Shown here piece after piece: positions 13,515 to 25,107 of a stretch of 64,000 nt of DNA. The notes below the pieces were generated by a model that did no database searches, had not been told where the DNA came from, and saw only the letters and a list, made by a program, of their open reading frames with translations. The stretch's first letter is position 1; the number at the start of each line of letters is the position of its first letter. Made by a program: the position numbers and the translations under genes. The stretch comes from Gentiana macrophylla (taxonomy: Eukaryota; Streptophyta; Magnoliopsida; Gentianales; Gentianaceae), in the NCBI GenBank assembly GCA_026214975.1, contig JAOBSW010000801.1, forward strand, positions 1-64,000. Direction: 5' to 3'.

Positions 13515-14842
13515 CATTGGTTGGGGCACTCTCTAGACATATGTCATGTCTGTCCACACCGATAACACCCTGGCTTACCTACCCTACACTCTCCAGGATA
13601 GGGTTTAGAACACTTAGGGCACAAAGGGTGAGGATGAGATGCCTGAAACGGGTCCTTAGAAGCAACTGGAGCCTTACTTTCGTGTATTTCATCATGAGAC
13701 CTCTTATCTCCAACACGCACGACGGTGGATTTGTAAATTCGCTCAACCCTGGTGGCACGATCCAACAAGTCTGCCATATCCCGAGAAGGAATTCCTGATA
13801 GCCTGTCTTGAATCTTATGGTGCAAACCTTCCTCAAACTTATCTGTCAACACTTTCACATCAGTCAACATCCATGGCACATACTGACTTAGCTCATCGAA
13901 CCCATGTGAATACTCAAGAACCGTCATATCGTCTTACTTTAACCTAAAAAACTCTGCAGCCTTTTGCGAACGCGCTGAAGAGGGGAAATACTTTCCATAA
14001 AACAACTCTTTAAATGTTTTCCAATCTGGGCACGGTCCCCAGGTTGTTGCTACGACCGCCTCACTCCATTTCTATCGAGGGTGCATAGAAATGGAGTGAG
14101 GCTTCCAAAATATCTAGAGCCCTTCCATTTCCTTAATCCAATATTCTCGCTCTCTTCTCAAATGATTCACCCAAGCTAGCCCACTTATTCTCGTGTACTT
14201 CCAAAATATCTAGAGCCTTTCCATTTCCTTAATCCAATATTCTCGCTCTCTCGTAACCACATGTACCATTGAACACTGGAGCACTATTCTTTGTAAGTCA
14301 AGATACCAACTACCAAACCTTAGGAGCATGTGTTGTTGGCCTCTCATCCCGTATCTCCCTGTACATCCTCTCTCATTTGTCATCTTGGTTTCTCATGTAC
14401 TCCATAAACATGTGCATCATAGAATCACCCGAATACTGAGAACCACTGCCTACACCCGAGCATGTATGAAAGATTGTCTATCCTAAAGTGAGCTGTGTCC
14501 CAAACAATCCTGTAAAAAGAACCTGTTGATACTGTGCTGACGGACCACTGAAGCCCTGCTGACTAACCTTTCTGCAGATGGGTGTAAGAGTCATGTTGTA
14601 GTGGAGGAGGGGTAGCCTGACGAGAGGAGGGTGGTAGCCTCTCCGAAGTAGTCCTGGAAGGGACATCTGATGCATGATGTTGAGGCCTCAGGAAAGCCTC
14701 GAGGCCGCCTGCAGATCGGCCCCGAGTTCTTCCACGCCGCCTCGGGTCCTCGGTGGGGGCGAAGGGACTGGTTTTGATGATGCTGGAGGATCCTGATCAG
14801 AACCGCTTGTTGTAGAACGGGTAACTCTCCTATCACGTGCCA
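13515..14842 (-). pseudogene. Chromovirus gag, decayed
   Basis: Starts MARDRRVTRSTTSG at 14842, followed by a proline-rich N-terminus. The best preserved part is 13927-13544, with the capsid motif VLEYSHGFDELSQYVPWM, FEEGLHHKIQDRLSG, and a CCHC knuckle beginning CYRCGQT. The knuckle then meets a TGA before HMSREC. Several frame changes lie between 14600 and 13930, and a roughly 50-bp segment ('ccaaaatatctagagc') is duplicated at 14104-14160 and 14201-14255. This is a nucleocapsid protein of a transposable element and is not functional. Confidence 0.72.
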
Positions 14843-14964
14843 TCCTTGCAAAAGAAGAAAGGTGTTAGAACTACTCTCTAACTAAGGTCGAACCTAAAGA
14901 TCAACATCCTGATAGCGCTTTATCGCCCAAGTTTCCTAACGACTGAAATCTTCAAACCGAGTTC

Positions 14965-15760
14965 ACGGCAATGAAGGCATCAACAATTCAGCAATGAAGG
15001 TGGGATGTAGTTTACCAACATCCGTTTGACAAGAACTTGATTACAAAACCTAGTGTATATATATCCACTTCAATATATATGCTTTGTACGAGTATGATAA
15101 ATATTACTTTGAGCCAATGAAGTAGCACTAATACTGTCTGACACTGCTCAAACGAATCCCAGTTTCTGACAACAGCTAACTGATCCAAAATATTTCAGCA
15201 AAAATATTAGCTAATGAACAATACACTGATCGATTTAGTCCAGGACCTTGATACTGCAAGGATAGAATATGATCGGAGATAGGAGGATTAGATAAACGTC
15301 GTCCCGACCTGTCCTGTGATCAGACTGGCTTAAATAATAATGAAAATAATGAGCCTTGATCAATATAATCATGAAACATTGGAATAAATGTGTGATTTTT
15401 AGTTGTCACGTATGTAAAAATTGACATGAATAACACAAGGTACTACAAACATAACTACTACAAGAGTAAAAATGGAAAATGTATGAAGAATATTTAATAC
15501 AATGATCATTGCCTTTTATGCCGGCTAAAAAGTAATATTATTCCTATAAATTAGCACCAAATTGATCTAAAAATTAACAAACACAAAGGCAATAAGATTA
15601 AGTACCAAGTAATTAAAGTTTTGAAGCAGAAAGAAATGGCAGTGGTTGCATACATCATCATCTTTTGCCTCATCAACTCTTGTGAGTCTTTTTTCTATCT
15701 TGTCTTTTTAGTTCTTTTCACATATTTAATTCAACTACACTATATACATGTATGTTTGTG
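14965..15760. repeat. Segmental duplication copy A, distal part
   Basis: Matches 43060-44165 in the same orientation, for example 'ggtgggatgtagtttaccaa' (14998-15018 and 43099-43118), 'ggagataggaggat' and 'cgtcccgacctgtc'. It leads directly into exon 1 of the cysteine-rich peptide gene in both copies. Confidence 0.8.
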
Positions 15761-16191
15761 TGTGTATTTATAAATTATTTATTTGTCAATCATTACAATT
15801 AAATATCACATTTGATCAAACCAAATGATCAAACCCCAGAGGCATAACTCAGCAATGGCGGACAGGGAAAAAAATTCTCAGTGGGGGACACCAGAGCAAA
15901 TTTGAATATCTAGTGATCGACATTAGTCTGTTTTTTCTCACCAAATACCATGAAAAAAATTCTCAGTGGGGGACACCAGAGCAAAAATTCTTCCAAACAT
16001 CTAACTGTTTTTTTTGGGCAGTTGGAATGAAGAATGTTGCGAGCATTCCAATTAGCAAATTGGCTGAAGAACCAACGGATTGCTCAACTGTTCCTTGTAA
16101 TTTACCTCAGTACAATTGTGAGGATTTTGGTTGTGGTGAATGTCATCGTGATGAAGATGGATATGGCTGCTACGAGATGTCAAAGTATTAA
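15636..16191 (+). CDS. Small secreted cysteine-rich peptide, two exons
   Basis: Predicted 71-residue precursor. Exon 1 is 15636-15681 (donor TT|GTGAGT). Exon 2 is 16022-16191 (acceptor after a T-run, TTTGGGCAG). The join is in phase and ends at TAA 16189-16191. Residues 1-15 (MAVVAYIIIFCLINS) are hydrophobic, as in a signal peptide, so the product is probably secreted. The C-terminal half has six cysteines spaced C-x4-C-x6-C-x4-C-x2-C-x8-C, acidic and glycine-rich between them, which suggests three disulphides. An intron just after the signal sequence is typical of plant defensin-like and knottin-like peptides. I do not recognise the family. The intron contains a 34-bp direct repeat (about 15868 and 15950). 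AATAAA-like signals lie at about 16335-16350. A broken second copy exists at 44165. Role (defence, inhibitor or signalling) is unknown. Confidence 0.6.
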
Positions 16192-16599
16192 TGTCACGCG
16201 TTTGTTGGGAATTAGTTGCAGGGAGTATTTATTACAAACGTCTTGTTTTAACACAAAGATTTAGGGTTTTTACGTGTATTTCTTTAAATACATACAAAAG
16301 CCTAGAGTTTTTATGTGCTATATCTTGACCTTCGTAAAAATAAATAAATTCTGCAATAGAATCTCCCATTCCTAAATGTCCTAATATGGAGTATCAAATG
16401 TATCGTGAATGTCTACCCAATATCAACCATGTGAGAGTATCTAAAATATTATAAAATAAAGAAGCTACAATGTTATTATATATCTATTTCTAGTCTAATA
16501 TTATCACTTTTCATTACATGTCTTTCGTTTGTGACAAGTTTAATGTCTTTCGTTGTGTATGTGATTTTCTTTTCCCGTGATGGTTATTTTATATAATGG
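16192..16599. other. Peptide-gene 3' flank
   Basis: A/T-rich with 'tagggtttttacgtg' and 'tagagtttttatgtg' as near repeats (16261-16310) and candidate polyadenylation signals. No other feature is seen before the viral sequence begins. Confidence 0.4.
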
Positions 16600-18224
16600 T
16601 GGTTAAAAGCGGGGCTGGCCCTCTGACGTTTGGGATCATATATAGGCCCGTTTTTAGACAGGGTCATTTAACTTTAATATACAATTTAAAAGTATGCATA
16701 ACCACACAGTACAAAACCTTCTTATTTTTAATTCATTTAACCGCGATATTGTCAATGAACTTTCCTTTGGTCACAAATTCCAAGATCTTTTTATCATACA
16801 GAAAACGAAGAAAGCAACAAACCAATAAACCCTCCAGAACCAACTAGCCCATCTTTTTTAGCCATTACTGATAACTTTAATGAACTAAATATAATCGAAA
16901 AAGATTTTACAATTAATAAAAAAAGTTCTCCAAGATGACTTTTCTTCTGAAAGAAATGTAAAGAAAAGAACTTGATTCTTTGACAAATTTCTGTTTAAAC
17001 GACACGAAATTCAAAACAAATACTACGGCTTTGTAAATAAATATAATATTCATATACATTTCTTTGGCTGGTTTGAAATTTACTCCTTAGAAAATCATAT
17101 TGACTACCCTTTCACAACCATAATTAGTCCTATTACCATTCGCAATAAGAATCCAGAATGGGAAACTACCCAAAATCACTACTACAAAATAGGATATAGG
17201 TCACACTTAAGATAAGATAACAATCACAGTTTCAATAAAACCGAGACAACGAAAATATATATATCACACTTACAACTTTCTATCACACTTATTGAAAAAC
17301 TGAGATAAGTTATATTAATCAATCTCATTTTTAAAGTGTGACTTAATTGATATGATTTTTCTGTCACAGTTATTGGAAAACCGAGATAAATTATTTCAAT
17401 CAATCTCATTTTTAAAATGTGATTGAATTGATATGATATTTCTGTCAAAGTTTCTAAAAAGCGAGATAAATTATATCAATCAATCTCACAAACAGTGACA
17501 TAATTGATATGATATTTTTCATCCTGATTATTCAAAAACGAGATAAATTATACCGATCAATCACACTTTTAATCTGTGACTAAATTGGTCTGATATTTTT
17601 GTCACGGTTATTGAAAAAGTGAGATCAATTAATCTCATTTTTAAACTGTGACTGAATTCATGATATTTTTGTCACAACTATAGAAAAAGTGAGACAAATT
17701 ATATCCACTAACAAGAAAAAGGACATAGATCACACTTATCTAAAGATAAGGATCACACTTTTAAAAAACCGAGACAAGTAAAATGTATATTTGTCACACT
17801 TAATTTTTTTTTTTCACAGTTATTAGGTGTGAAAAAAAATGATCACACTTTTTAGGTGTGATTGAAATAATAATAGATCTCGGCTTTTAAGTATGATAAC
17901 AACTACTAAAATAGATCACAGTTTTTAAATGTGTTGAAATTATAATCGATCTCGGTTTTTAAGTGTGATAACAACTATAATAGGTCACGATTTTTAAGTG
18001 TGATAACAACTAAAATAAATCACAGTTTTTAAATGTGTTGAATTATAATAGATCTCGGTTTTTAAGTGTGATAACAACTAAAATAGATCACGATTTTATT
18101 ATCACGGTTTTTAAGAAAATCGAGACAAGAACATCAATCAATCACGGTTTTTAATCGTGATTAAAATAATATGATATTTTATAATGATATTTTAGATTGG
18201 TGTGGCGAAAATGATAATAAAGTA

Positions 18225-18290
18225 GGCATTGGCCCAAATGTAATTAGTGTGATTCCTTAATCCGCAGTATCCGGGTTCGAGTCCCAGTGG
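18225..18290 (+). other. tRNA-like pol III box module 1 inside CACTA
   Basis: Reads 'gcattggcccaaatgtaa' then 'ccgggttcgagtcccag'. The second part fits a tRNA B box (GGTTCGANNCC); the first is a poor A box. It recurs at 18833. Not a functional tRNA: the acceptor stem does not pair. Confidence 0.45.
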
Positions 18291-18832
18291 CAACAAAAAT
18301 ATGTGTGCGTTTATTTTGTTTCGAAAAAAAAAGAATGATCACACTTTTTTAGGTGTGATTGAAATTATAATATATCTCGATTTTTAAGTGTGATAACAAC
18401 TACTAAAATGGATCACAGTTTTTAAATGTGTTGAAATTATAATAGATCACACTTTTTTAGGTGTGATTGAAATTGTAATATATCTCGGTTTTTAAGTGTG
18501 ATAACAACTATTAAAATAGATCACAGTTTTTAAATGTGTTGAAATTTTAATAGATCTCGGTTTTTAAGAGTGATAACAACTATAATAGATCACGGTTTTT
18601 AAGTGTGATAACAACTAAAATAAATCACAGTTTTTAAATGTATTGAAATTATGGAAGATCTCGGTTTTTAAGTGTGATAACAACTAAAATATATCATAAT
18701 TTTTATTATCACGGTTTCTAGAAAAAATGAGACAAATACATCAATCAATCACAGTTTTTGACTGTGATTATAATAATATGGTATTTTATAATGAGATCTT
18801 AGTTAAGTGTGGTTGAAAATTAGAAGAAATAA

Positions 18833-18900
18833 AGCATCGGCCTAATGGTAAATAGTGTGGCTTGTTAATCCAGAGTATCTGTGTTCGAGTCCCGACAAAG
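18833..18900 (+). other. tRNA-like pol III box module 2 inside CACTA
   Basis: Reads 'gcatcggcctaatggtaa', 'gtgtggcttgttaatcca' and 'gtgttcgagtcccga'. The middle part resembles the anticodon arm of tRNA-Asn(GUU) and the last a B box. It is followed, as in module 1, by 'aaaaatatrtgtgtgc' and a T-rich then A-rich tail. Confidence 0.5.
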
Positions 18901-20055
18901 ACAAAAATATATGTGTGCTTATATATTGTTTTTGAAAAAAACACTTTTATTGGTGTGATTTAAATTATAATAGATCACAGTTTTTAAGTGTGATAACAAC
19001 TAAAATAGATCACCGTTTTTAAATGTGTTTTAATTGTAATAGATCTCGGCTTTTAAGTGTGATAACAACTATAATAGATCACGGTTTTTAAGTATGATAA
19101 GAACTATAATAGATCACAGTTTTTAAATGTGATGAAGTTATAATAGATTACGGTTTTTAAGTGTGATACTAACTATAATAGATCACGGTTTCTAAGTGTG
19201 ATAACTATTATAATAGGTCACAGTTTGTAACTGTGATTGGATTTAAGTACTTTATGTCACACCTCAATATGCCACACTATGGAAGCCGTGACTAATGTGA
19301 ATATATCACATTTAAAAACCGTGATCTTTATGCTTTTTTGTAGTAGTGAATTCTGAAAAAATAAATTATATTCACCCACCTTTCCAAGGAATAAAGATAC
19401 AACACCAAGATCAATATATAGAAGCTTGTCCGATCAAAATGCCCGGAGAAGACGACAAAATAAATATAAAAAATATTATTTTACAAAATAATTACATAAA
19501 TACTAATCTCCATACAACCGGAAAACAATTAGCAAAAATGGAAAAACACATGAAGATTAGTCAAATTGAGAAAACTCCTCAAACTGATAATTCCAATATA
19601 CTAAAACACCCAACAACCCCTGTCTTCAAACCATACCAAGTGTCTTCTTCATCTATCAAAGATATACAAAAGAAAAAAATCTGATTTATTCAAAGATTTA
19701 CAAAACAGACTTTAAAGATGATGAAAATTTCATCTTCGAAAATCAAAAATAGCACCAGACACCCCTATAACGACCCCCACAACAACATTACATAGTAATA
19801 CGATTGGAAAAGAATATGATTTTGACTCACAAACAGACACTGATACCTCACTAGATAAAAAATCAAATAAACAAAATAGGATGGAATTCACAACACGTTC
19901 CAAATTATCTTTGGACATAATACCAGTAGAAACTCAAACTCAAAATCGTTTTAATGCATCATCTGTTTACAATTGGAACTTAGATACTATGAAGGAATAT
20001 CAAATTCTAGCAAATGACAATGGTCGCAAAATGCATATAGACGCAACACGGAGTC

Positions 20056-21512
20056 TGATGACACTCTAAATGGTACCTATAATTATACATATATTCACCC
20101 CGAATTCTGCTCAAAAGAGGATAGATAGGCTTGTTATTTCTTAGAATATGTGTTAAATGCTATGTGAGTGTTTCCAGGATCGTAATTCTGCAGCTACGCT
20201 ATTCTCCCGATGTTTTGGTACTGTTTTGTCTCGTTTTGTGTATTTTATAGGATGTGCCAATTCTGGAGCATTGGAGAACGGATCTGGACCAAAAGGAATG
20301 CATTGGGCTGAGTGATTGAAGTCCAAGAAGAAGCCTGCTGAAGAAAAAGAAGAATAGAAGGCCCGGTAACCCGAGGGTTAGGCCCGGTAAACAGGTGACT
20401 TATTCAGCACGAAATTCATTCTGACGCATTGTCTAAGTCGGTTAGGGTTTTAGAGAGTCTTAAGTCGGCTATTGTATCTATATAAAGCCGCATATACTGA
20501 GAGATTTCATATGCTTAATACAATCTTCAAATTTATATATTACATTACAATTATTATTATGCAATAAAGTTTTCTTGAGCTTTGGAGAGTTGTTTTTGGT
20601 TTCCTCCCTTCTTCCATCATCTCTAGCTTGAGTAGATCGAGCTAGATCTCCATTGTTGAAGGTATGATGAAGCTTTGAACGTTCCTTTATTGTCTTCAAT
20701 ATGGTAGATCTGTTCGTATTTATGTGTTTTAGTTAATCTTCATGTTTAACAACACCATAATTTACTTATTTTAATCGTACTGAGCAATGTAGATCCAGAA
20801 ATTAGGAAAAGTCGCCCCCGGTAAACCAGCGGTCTATACCGGTTTACCAAGGCATATTTTAGAAAACCTAAACTTGGATTCACTACAGCTACGTTGATCG
20901 GCATGAATAATTAAAACGAGTAACAGGTCTGGCTAATCTAGTATTCGTAATTTGTAAATTATCATGAAGGACCGCAAGTGAAGTGTTAATTAGGACATAG
21001 TCTTGATGGACCCTAGGAACGCGTCTTTGGTCGGTGTCGACGATTGTCTAGGCGGGTTAGCGTTATGAGGTAACGCTCAATATCGGCAGTTCTAGTTCTT
21101 TATGCGTATGGGCTATTACGGATCAATTAAGCAGGGTAGCTTGCGTATAGATTGTCTACTGCCATTGTCGGAGTAGATAGGAGTAGGAATTGCACCTGTA
21201 GCTGATAAATATGATAATAATTATTAAAAGCTCGCGATTAATCTAAGAAAATTATGTGGGGAAGTAAACATAACGTTAACTAATCCAAGTTAGTAGATCG
21301 GTGAGGAGAGGGAGAGGTGTACCATGTTTGTTTTCTTTTATGTTATTGTTGGTCAATGACCGCCTATATGTTGCTTCTTAATTAGGTTAGAATCGTTTAT
21401 ATGTATAAGTTGTGTTGTCTCTGTGGGTTCGACCTTGACTCGCATTTACTATACTGTGATGTACCTAGTATTCTTGCTAGTAATATCGACGTTAGTGACT
21501 CACACGCGATCA
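20056..21512 (+). repeat. 5' LTR of the 20056 element (1,457 bp)
   Basis: TATA box TATATAAAG at 20479-20487. Word clusters GGTAACCCGAGGGTTAGG (20361-20395) and the hairpin GGTAAACC...GGTTTACC (20815-20851). About 92-95% like the 3' LTR by eye, so the insertion is not very recent. Confidence 0.93.
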
Positions 21513-21519
21513 AGATTTT

Positions 21520-21537
21520 TGGCGCCGTTGCCGGGGA
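21520..21537 (+). other. Primer-binding site, tRNA-Asp type
   Basis: TGGCGCCGTTGCCGGGGA, seven bases after the LTR end, is complementary to the 3' end of plant tRNA-Asp. This is the primer used by Athila-like elements. Confidence 0.9.
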
Positions 21538-21911
21538 CAATGGCCAATTTATAAATATAAACATTTTAATTCTAATTAAGAAGTCGTTTTTATTTTATTT
21601 TGAGTCTTGAGTCGTTTCGTATCAATCTCAAGACATGTTAAAGCGCTGAATTCAAAAATTCAGGGCCGGTATCCCGAAGGTAACCTCTGAGTTACCGAGG
21701 CCTGGAAAATCAATTTCTGAGCAGTTCTTGTTATTCTGTGTTATTCCCTGTTGATTTTAGTTAGTAGGTCCGAAACAGTTGGGATCACACCCAGCTGGAG
21801 CGGAAGTTGCTAACCTTTTCTTTGTTTTATTTTGTCTTTTTGCAGATTGATCAGAACACTTCAGAAATTTGATCGATTCAGAGTTGAAAAAGCACACACA
21901 AGTCAAACAAT

Positions 21912-22970
21912 ATGCCTAGAACAATCTTGAACATCACACCAATTTCCATGTATCCCGGAACTGAAGCACAGGAGCATTATGAGACATTAAAGAAATGGTT
22001 GGAGAAAGAGCAGAAAGCAATCAAGCAAGAGCCTGAAGATGACCTGAAGGAGTACAACACATATCGTCCGGGTGAGTTTCCTTGTGAATTAATTGATATA
22101 TCATCTTGATTATGATTCGATGATCCGAAGAGGATCGACACGATGTTTTTTCGAGCCCGAGGATTACCTGCACTGGACACCGTGGTGAAGTTAGCGCACC
22201 GCACGTTCGGACTCCCAATTTACATTAATGGAGTATCCGTAGGATTAGGTCTCTACGACTCTAGCTCGAGTTGCAATATTCTTCCTTTTTCCCTCTGTCA
22301 AAAGATCAAACTTCCGGTCATGATGAATCAAACCAGGACCATGACCTTCGTAGATAGAACCAGAGACATGCCTGCTGGTTTGCTTAAGAAATGTACAATT
22401 AAGGCAGGAGGGTTCACGTATCCTATTGACTTCACGGTCATAGATGTACCTAAAGATCCTAGTGCCCCAGTTCTTTTAGGATGACCTTTCTTAGCAACGA
22501 GCAGGGCGGTTATGGATTTTGATAAGGGGGAGATCACTCTAAGGATGAATAATGATGCTGTATCTTTTAGGATTTTAGAACCCCTAGAAAACCGACCGGA
22601 GAGTTGTAAGATGACGTATGCTTCAGGGAAGGTGGAGATTTTGGAGATTGAGGGGTATAAGAATAGAGAGGTTGTCATAGAAACTGTTGAGCAAGAGTTT
22701 ATGAGATTAATGCTGAGAGAGAAAGAAGATAAGGACCACGACAGGATGCTCACGAAAGCCAGTCCTTCCGTGTTGCGTAGTGAACGAGTTGAGCTAAAAG
22801 TGGAAAACATGGAATCCTTGAGCTTAAAGTCTAAATCTCGACGCAGAGGCAGACCTAGCACACAAGCTAAGAGAGAGAGGCGTGCTAGGAAGAGAGCTCA
22901 AAAAGGTTCTTTAAAAGTACAAACCTCTGGAGCAAAAGTTTGGCGAGTTAAGGCTCCAACCCTTGATTGA
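21912..22970 (+). pseudogene. Gag-protease remnant with three in-frame TGA codons
   Basis: One frame is open from ATG 21912 to 22970 except for TGA at 22107, 22113 and 22482. The middle part is a retropepsin-like domain (LPIYINGVSVGLGLYDSSSS, TFVDRTRDMP, FTVIDVP and LLG-stop-PFLATSRAV). The catalytic Asp-Thr/Ser-Gly triad is replaced by DSSS, so it would be inactive even if read through. The C-terminal part is basic and Arg-rich (RRRGRPSTQAKRERRARKR). The family match is to Athila-type gag-pro proteins. Confidence 0.65.
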
Positions 22971-24009
22971 TCAGAGATCTGAAGAAAGTCGAGCTGGAGA
23001 CTATAAACTCAGAACTATCTCTTCAAACCCTTAGGTAGTTTAGGATTGAATAAAAGTAGCCAGATGAAGGGACGAGCTTTTTTTTCATCCTACCACAAAC
23101 TTAGGCTTGAAACCGAATGGTTGTGGAAAGGTTTTTTTACCTCGTTGCGGATTCTAGTGAAGTAGGTTAGGTTTTGAGTCGGAAATAACAATTGAAGAAT
23201 AAAAGGGTAGTCAATTTAAGGTCAGAATTGAGCAAAAAGGTTGAGTAAGAAGTGCAGCAAAGGCAGATCAAAATCTGAGGAAAAGATACCCCCGGTATCT
23301 CGAGGGTAACCTCCGGGTTACCGAGGCTTGATTCTCATAATTTCCAAACGTCAGTACATAAAGCTGAATTTTTAGAGACACGTGGAGGACACACGTTGCA
23401 CCGGATACGGTCAGTCAGCAGAAACCGAACCATTTTCCCCTCTTTTCAAAATTTTCATTATTTCTCACACTCCACCATAATAACTCCACCTCAATCCCAT
23501 TAATCACCTCCTCAAATCCCTCACCCTAATAACTTATCTACCCACAATCCCACTAAAACCATCCACATTCACTCCATTCTTCCTATTTAAACCACCCCTT
23601 CATCACCATTATCATCATTCTTATCATTTTCATCTCTTTCATTTACCAAACTTCTTCCATTTCTTCTTCCTTTAAAAAATCCGGCCACCATCACCACCAT
23701 CACCACCCTATCACCACCAAAACACCACCATAGCCAAACCGATTCCTTATATTTTCCAAACCCTAAACATCACCATAGCCAAACCGATTCCTTCTATTTT
23801 CCAAACCCTAAACACCATTTCCTACCCCTGTTGCAGAGTTGTATTGCTGCTGCTACAGTGAGGTGCTTCCATTCTTCTTCTTCCACCATCAGAGGCACAG
23901 TCCAGAAAGAAATCCAGAAAATTCAGGCCGGTAAACCGTACCCTACCTCCGGTTTACCGAGGTCTCTTTTCGGCTTGACTTTATGTATCGTGTTGCAGAC
24001 TCATTCAGG

Positions 24010-25107
24010 ATGGGCCCTAAGCGTCAAAGGTCAGCTGTTCGTCCAAGTGGATATCAGACAGTGTATAGAGATGCCAATCCGTTAATCGATGGGGTTGCGC
24101 AATTCCATTCTCTGGCTATTTATGAGTCGTTCCGAGGCCATTGGAACGCAAGACCAGTGGCTCAAGAACGAGGGGTAGATTTGGATGACTGCGGGTCGAT
24201 ATTTCCGGAGGCCCTACAAGCACAAGATTGACTGGACATGGCTGAGGCACCGGCAAGATTCAACGCCACGGTGGTAAGAGAATTCTATGCTTACGTTTCG
24301 CATAACCCCGGAGCCACATTTTCTATGGTCCGAGGAGTTAAGGTTGATTTTTCTATTGAGAGGATCAACGAGCATTTTGGGGTTAGAAATCCACCGGTGG
24401 GCCCGGATGAGTACACATCCTCGAGCAACATTGTTGATCTCGAGAGGATGGATATGGTTGCTGATTTCTTAGGGGTGCAATGGAAGCGTAATCCTGCTGG
24501 AGACCCCACCATCTTCCTAGAGAACGATTTATCTTGGGACCGGCAGATGGTCAATGGATTTTTTGTGCACGCCTTCTTCCGATGAAGCACACTATTTCTG
24601 TCACCACTTCGAGGTCAGAGTTAATGTTCTACTTGGAGACGGGTTCCCCGATCAACATCGGTCTATTGATGCACAGCCGTATCCATGAGCTTGCCGCCAT
24701 TTCTGAACGAGAGCTGCTACCATACGGACCGATGATTGATATGTTTGCTTTAGAGGCCGAGGTGAAGATTCTTGTTAGTGATGATTGGTAAGATCCTGAG
24801 CCACTGCTCAGTTCATAGTCAGTTTTGAGAGTTCAGAGACGGGTTAGAGCAGAGAGAGCGTACTCCGGTGCATGGTGCCCCGAGAACTCAGAGAGCCTTG
24901 CTTGAGGAGCACTCACGAGAGATTGCGAGTCTGCATCACAAGATGGATCGGAATATTGACTTTCTAGGAGTTCCGCCTGCTACCCCGCCACCTAGGACTG
25001 CCCCACATCGTAGAGCATCATCTTCAGCTGCCGCCGCCTCAAGTTCTGCACCACATCCTGGTTTTGAGCATGGATTCGACTGGGAGGGTGATTCTGATGA
25101 GGACTAG
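24010..25107 (+). pseudogene. 'Plant transposon protein'-domain ORF, frame-shifted
   Basis: Starts MGPKRQRSAVRPSG at 24010 and is broken by TGA at 24229. The core motif FNATVVREFYAYVSHNPG, then VRGVKVDFSIERINEHFGV and WIFCARLLPMKHTISVTT, match the 'putative plant transposon protein' domain often found in Athila/Tat-like elements. The frame changes near 24550 and returns by 24868, ending in a Ser/Ala/Pro-rich, acidic tail (stop 25105). It lies between the protease remnant and the purine tract. Molecular function is not established. Confidence 0.65.

Larger units (their letters stand above)
7290..14880 (-). mobile_element. Chromovirus-type Gypsy remnant, minus strand
   Basis: Read on the minus strand: gag (14842 to about 13515), then a short stretch ending GAGGGCGAAACTTCTTATAA and a purine-rich AAGGAAGGGAGTA. 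A 3' LTR then starts TGTAAAACCCGGTAA at about 13393. This LTR runs to 13013, is interrupted by another element, and resumes at 7541 to end near 7290 (TGTTAC...). Pol is missing and the gag-side LTR and tRNA-Met primer site were not found, so the element is internally deleted and truncated. The 'glu-asp-glu-thr-ser' type 3' end is typical of Tekay/Del-like elements (from family knowledge). Confidence 0.65.
17177..19348. mobile_element. Non-autonomous CACTA transposon (2,172 bp)
   Basis: Starts CACTACTACAAAATA (17177) and ends with the inverted TTTTTTGTAGTAGTG (19348). A 3-bp target duplication AAT lies at 17174-17176 and 19349-19351. No transposase ORF. The interior is dozens of copies of a roughly 35-50 bp subterminal-type unit, gatcacagtttttaagtgtg / gataacaacta, in both orientations, plus a large internal duplication (about 17800-18340 and 18340-18950). 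The insertion restores an uninterrupted reading frame of the viral movement protein when removed, which confirms both boundaries. Confidence 0.93.
16612..19684 (+). pseudogene. Pararetroviral movement-protein region, split by CACTA
   Basis: Fragments in changing frames: GPLTFGIIYRPVF and GHLTLIYNLKV near 16612-16690, FNRDIVNELSFGHKFQDLF near 16735-16790, then GWFEIYSLENHIDYPF near 17065-17115. The frame running into the CACTA insertion at 17177 resumes after 19351 and continues as INYIHPPFQGIKI (19368 on). The following stretch (to 19684) has LHTTGKQLAKMEKHMK and a proline-rich tail. Cell-to-cell movement would be the ancestral role. The upstream half of the domain is missing. The assignment follows from order and these motifs. 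Confidence 0.6.

Noticed and set aside
18225..18900. Functional tRNA genes
   Set aside because: Only the B box and part of the anticodon arm are tRNA-like; acceptor stems do not pair.
22328..22861. 177-codon open frame on the minus strand
   Set aside because: Antisense shadow of the protease-like ORF on the plus strand.
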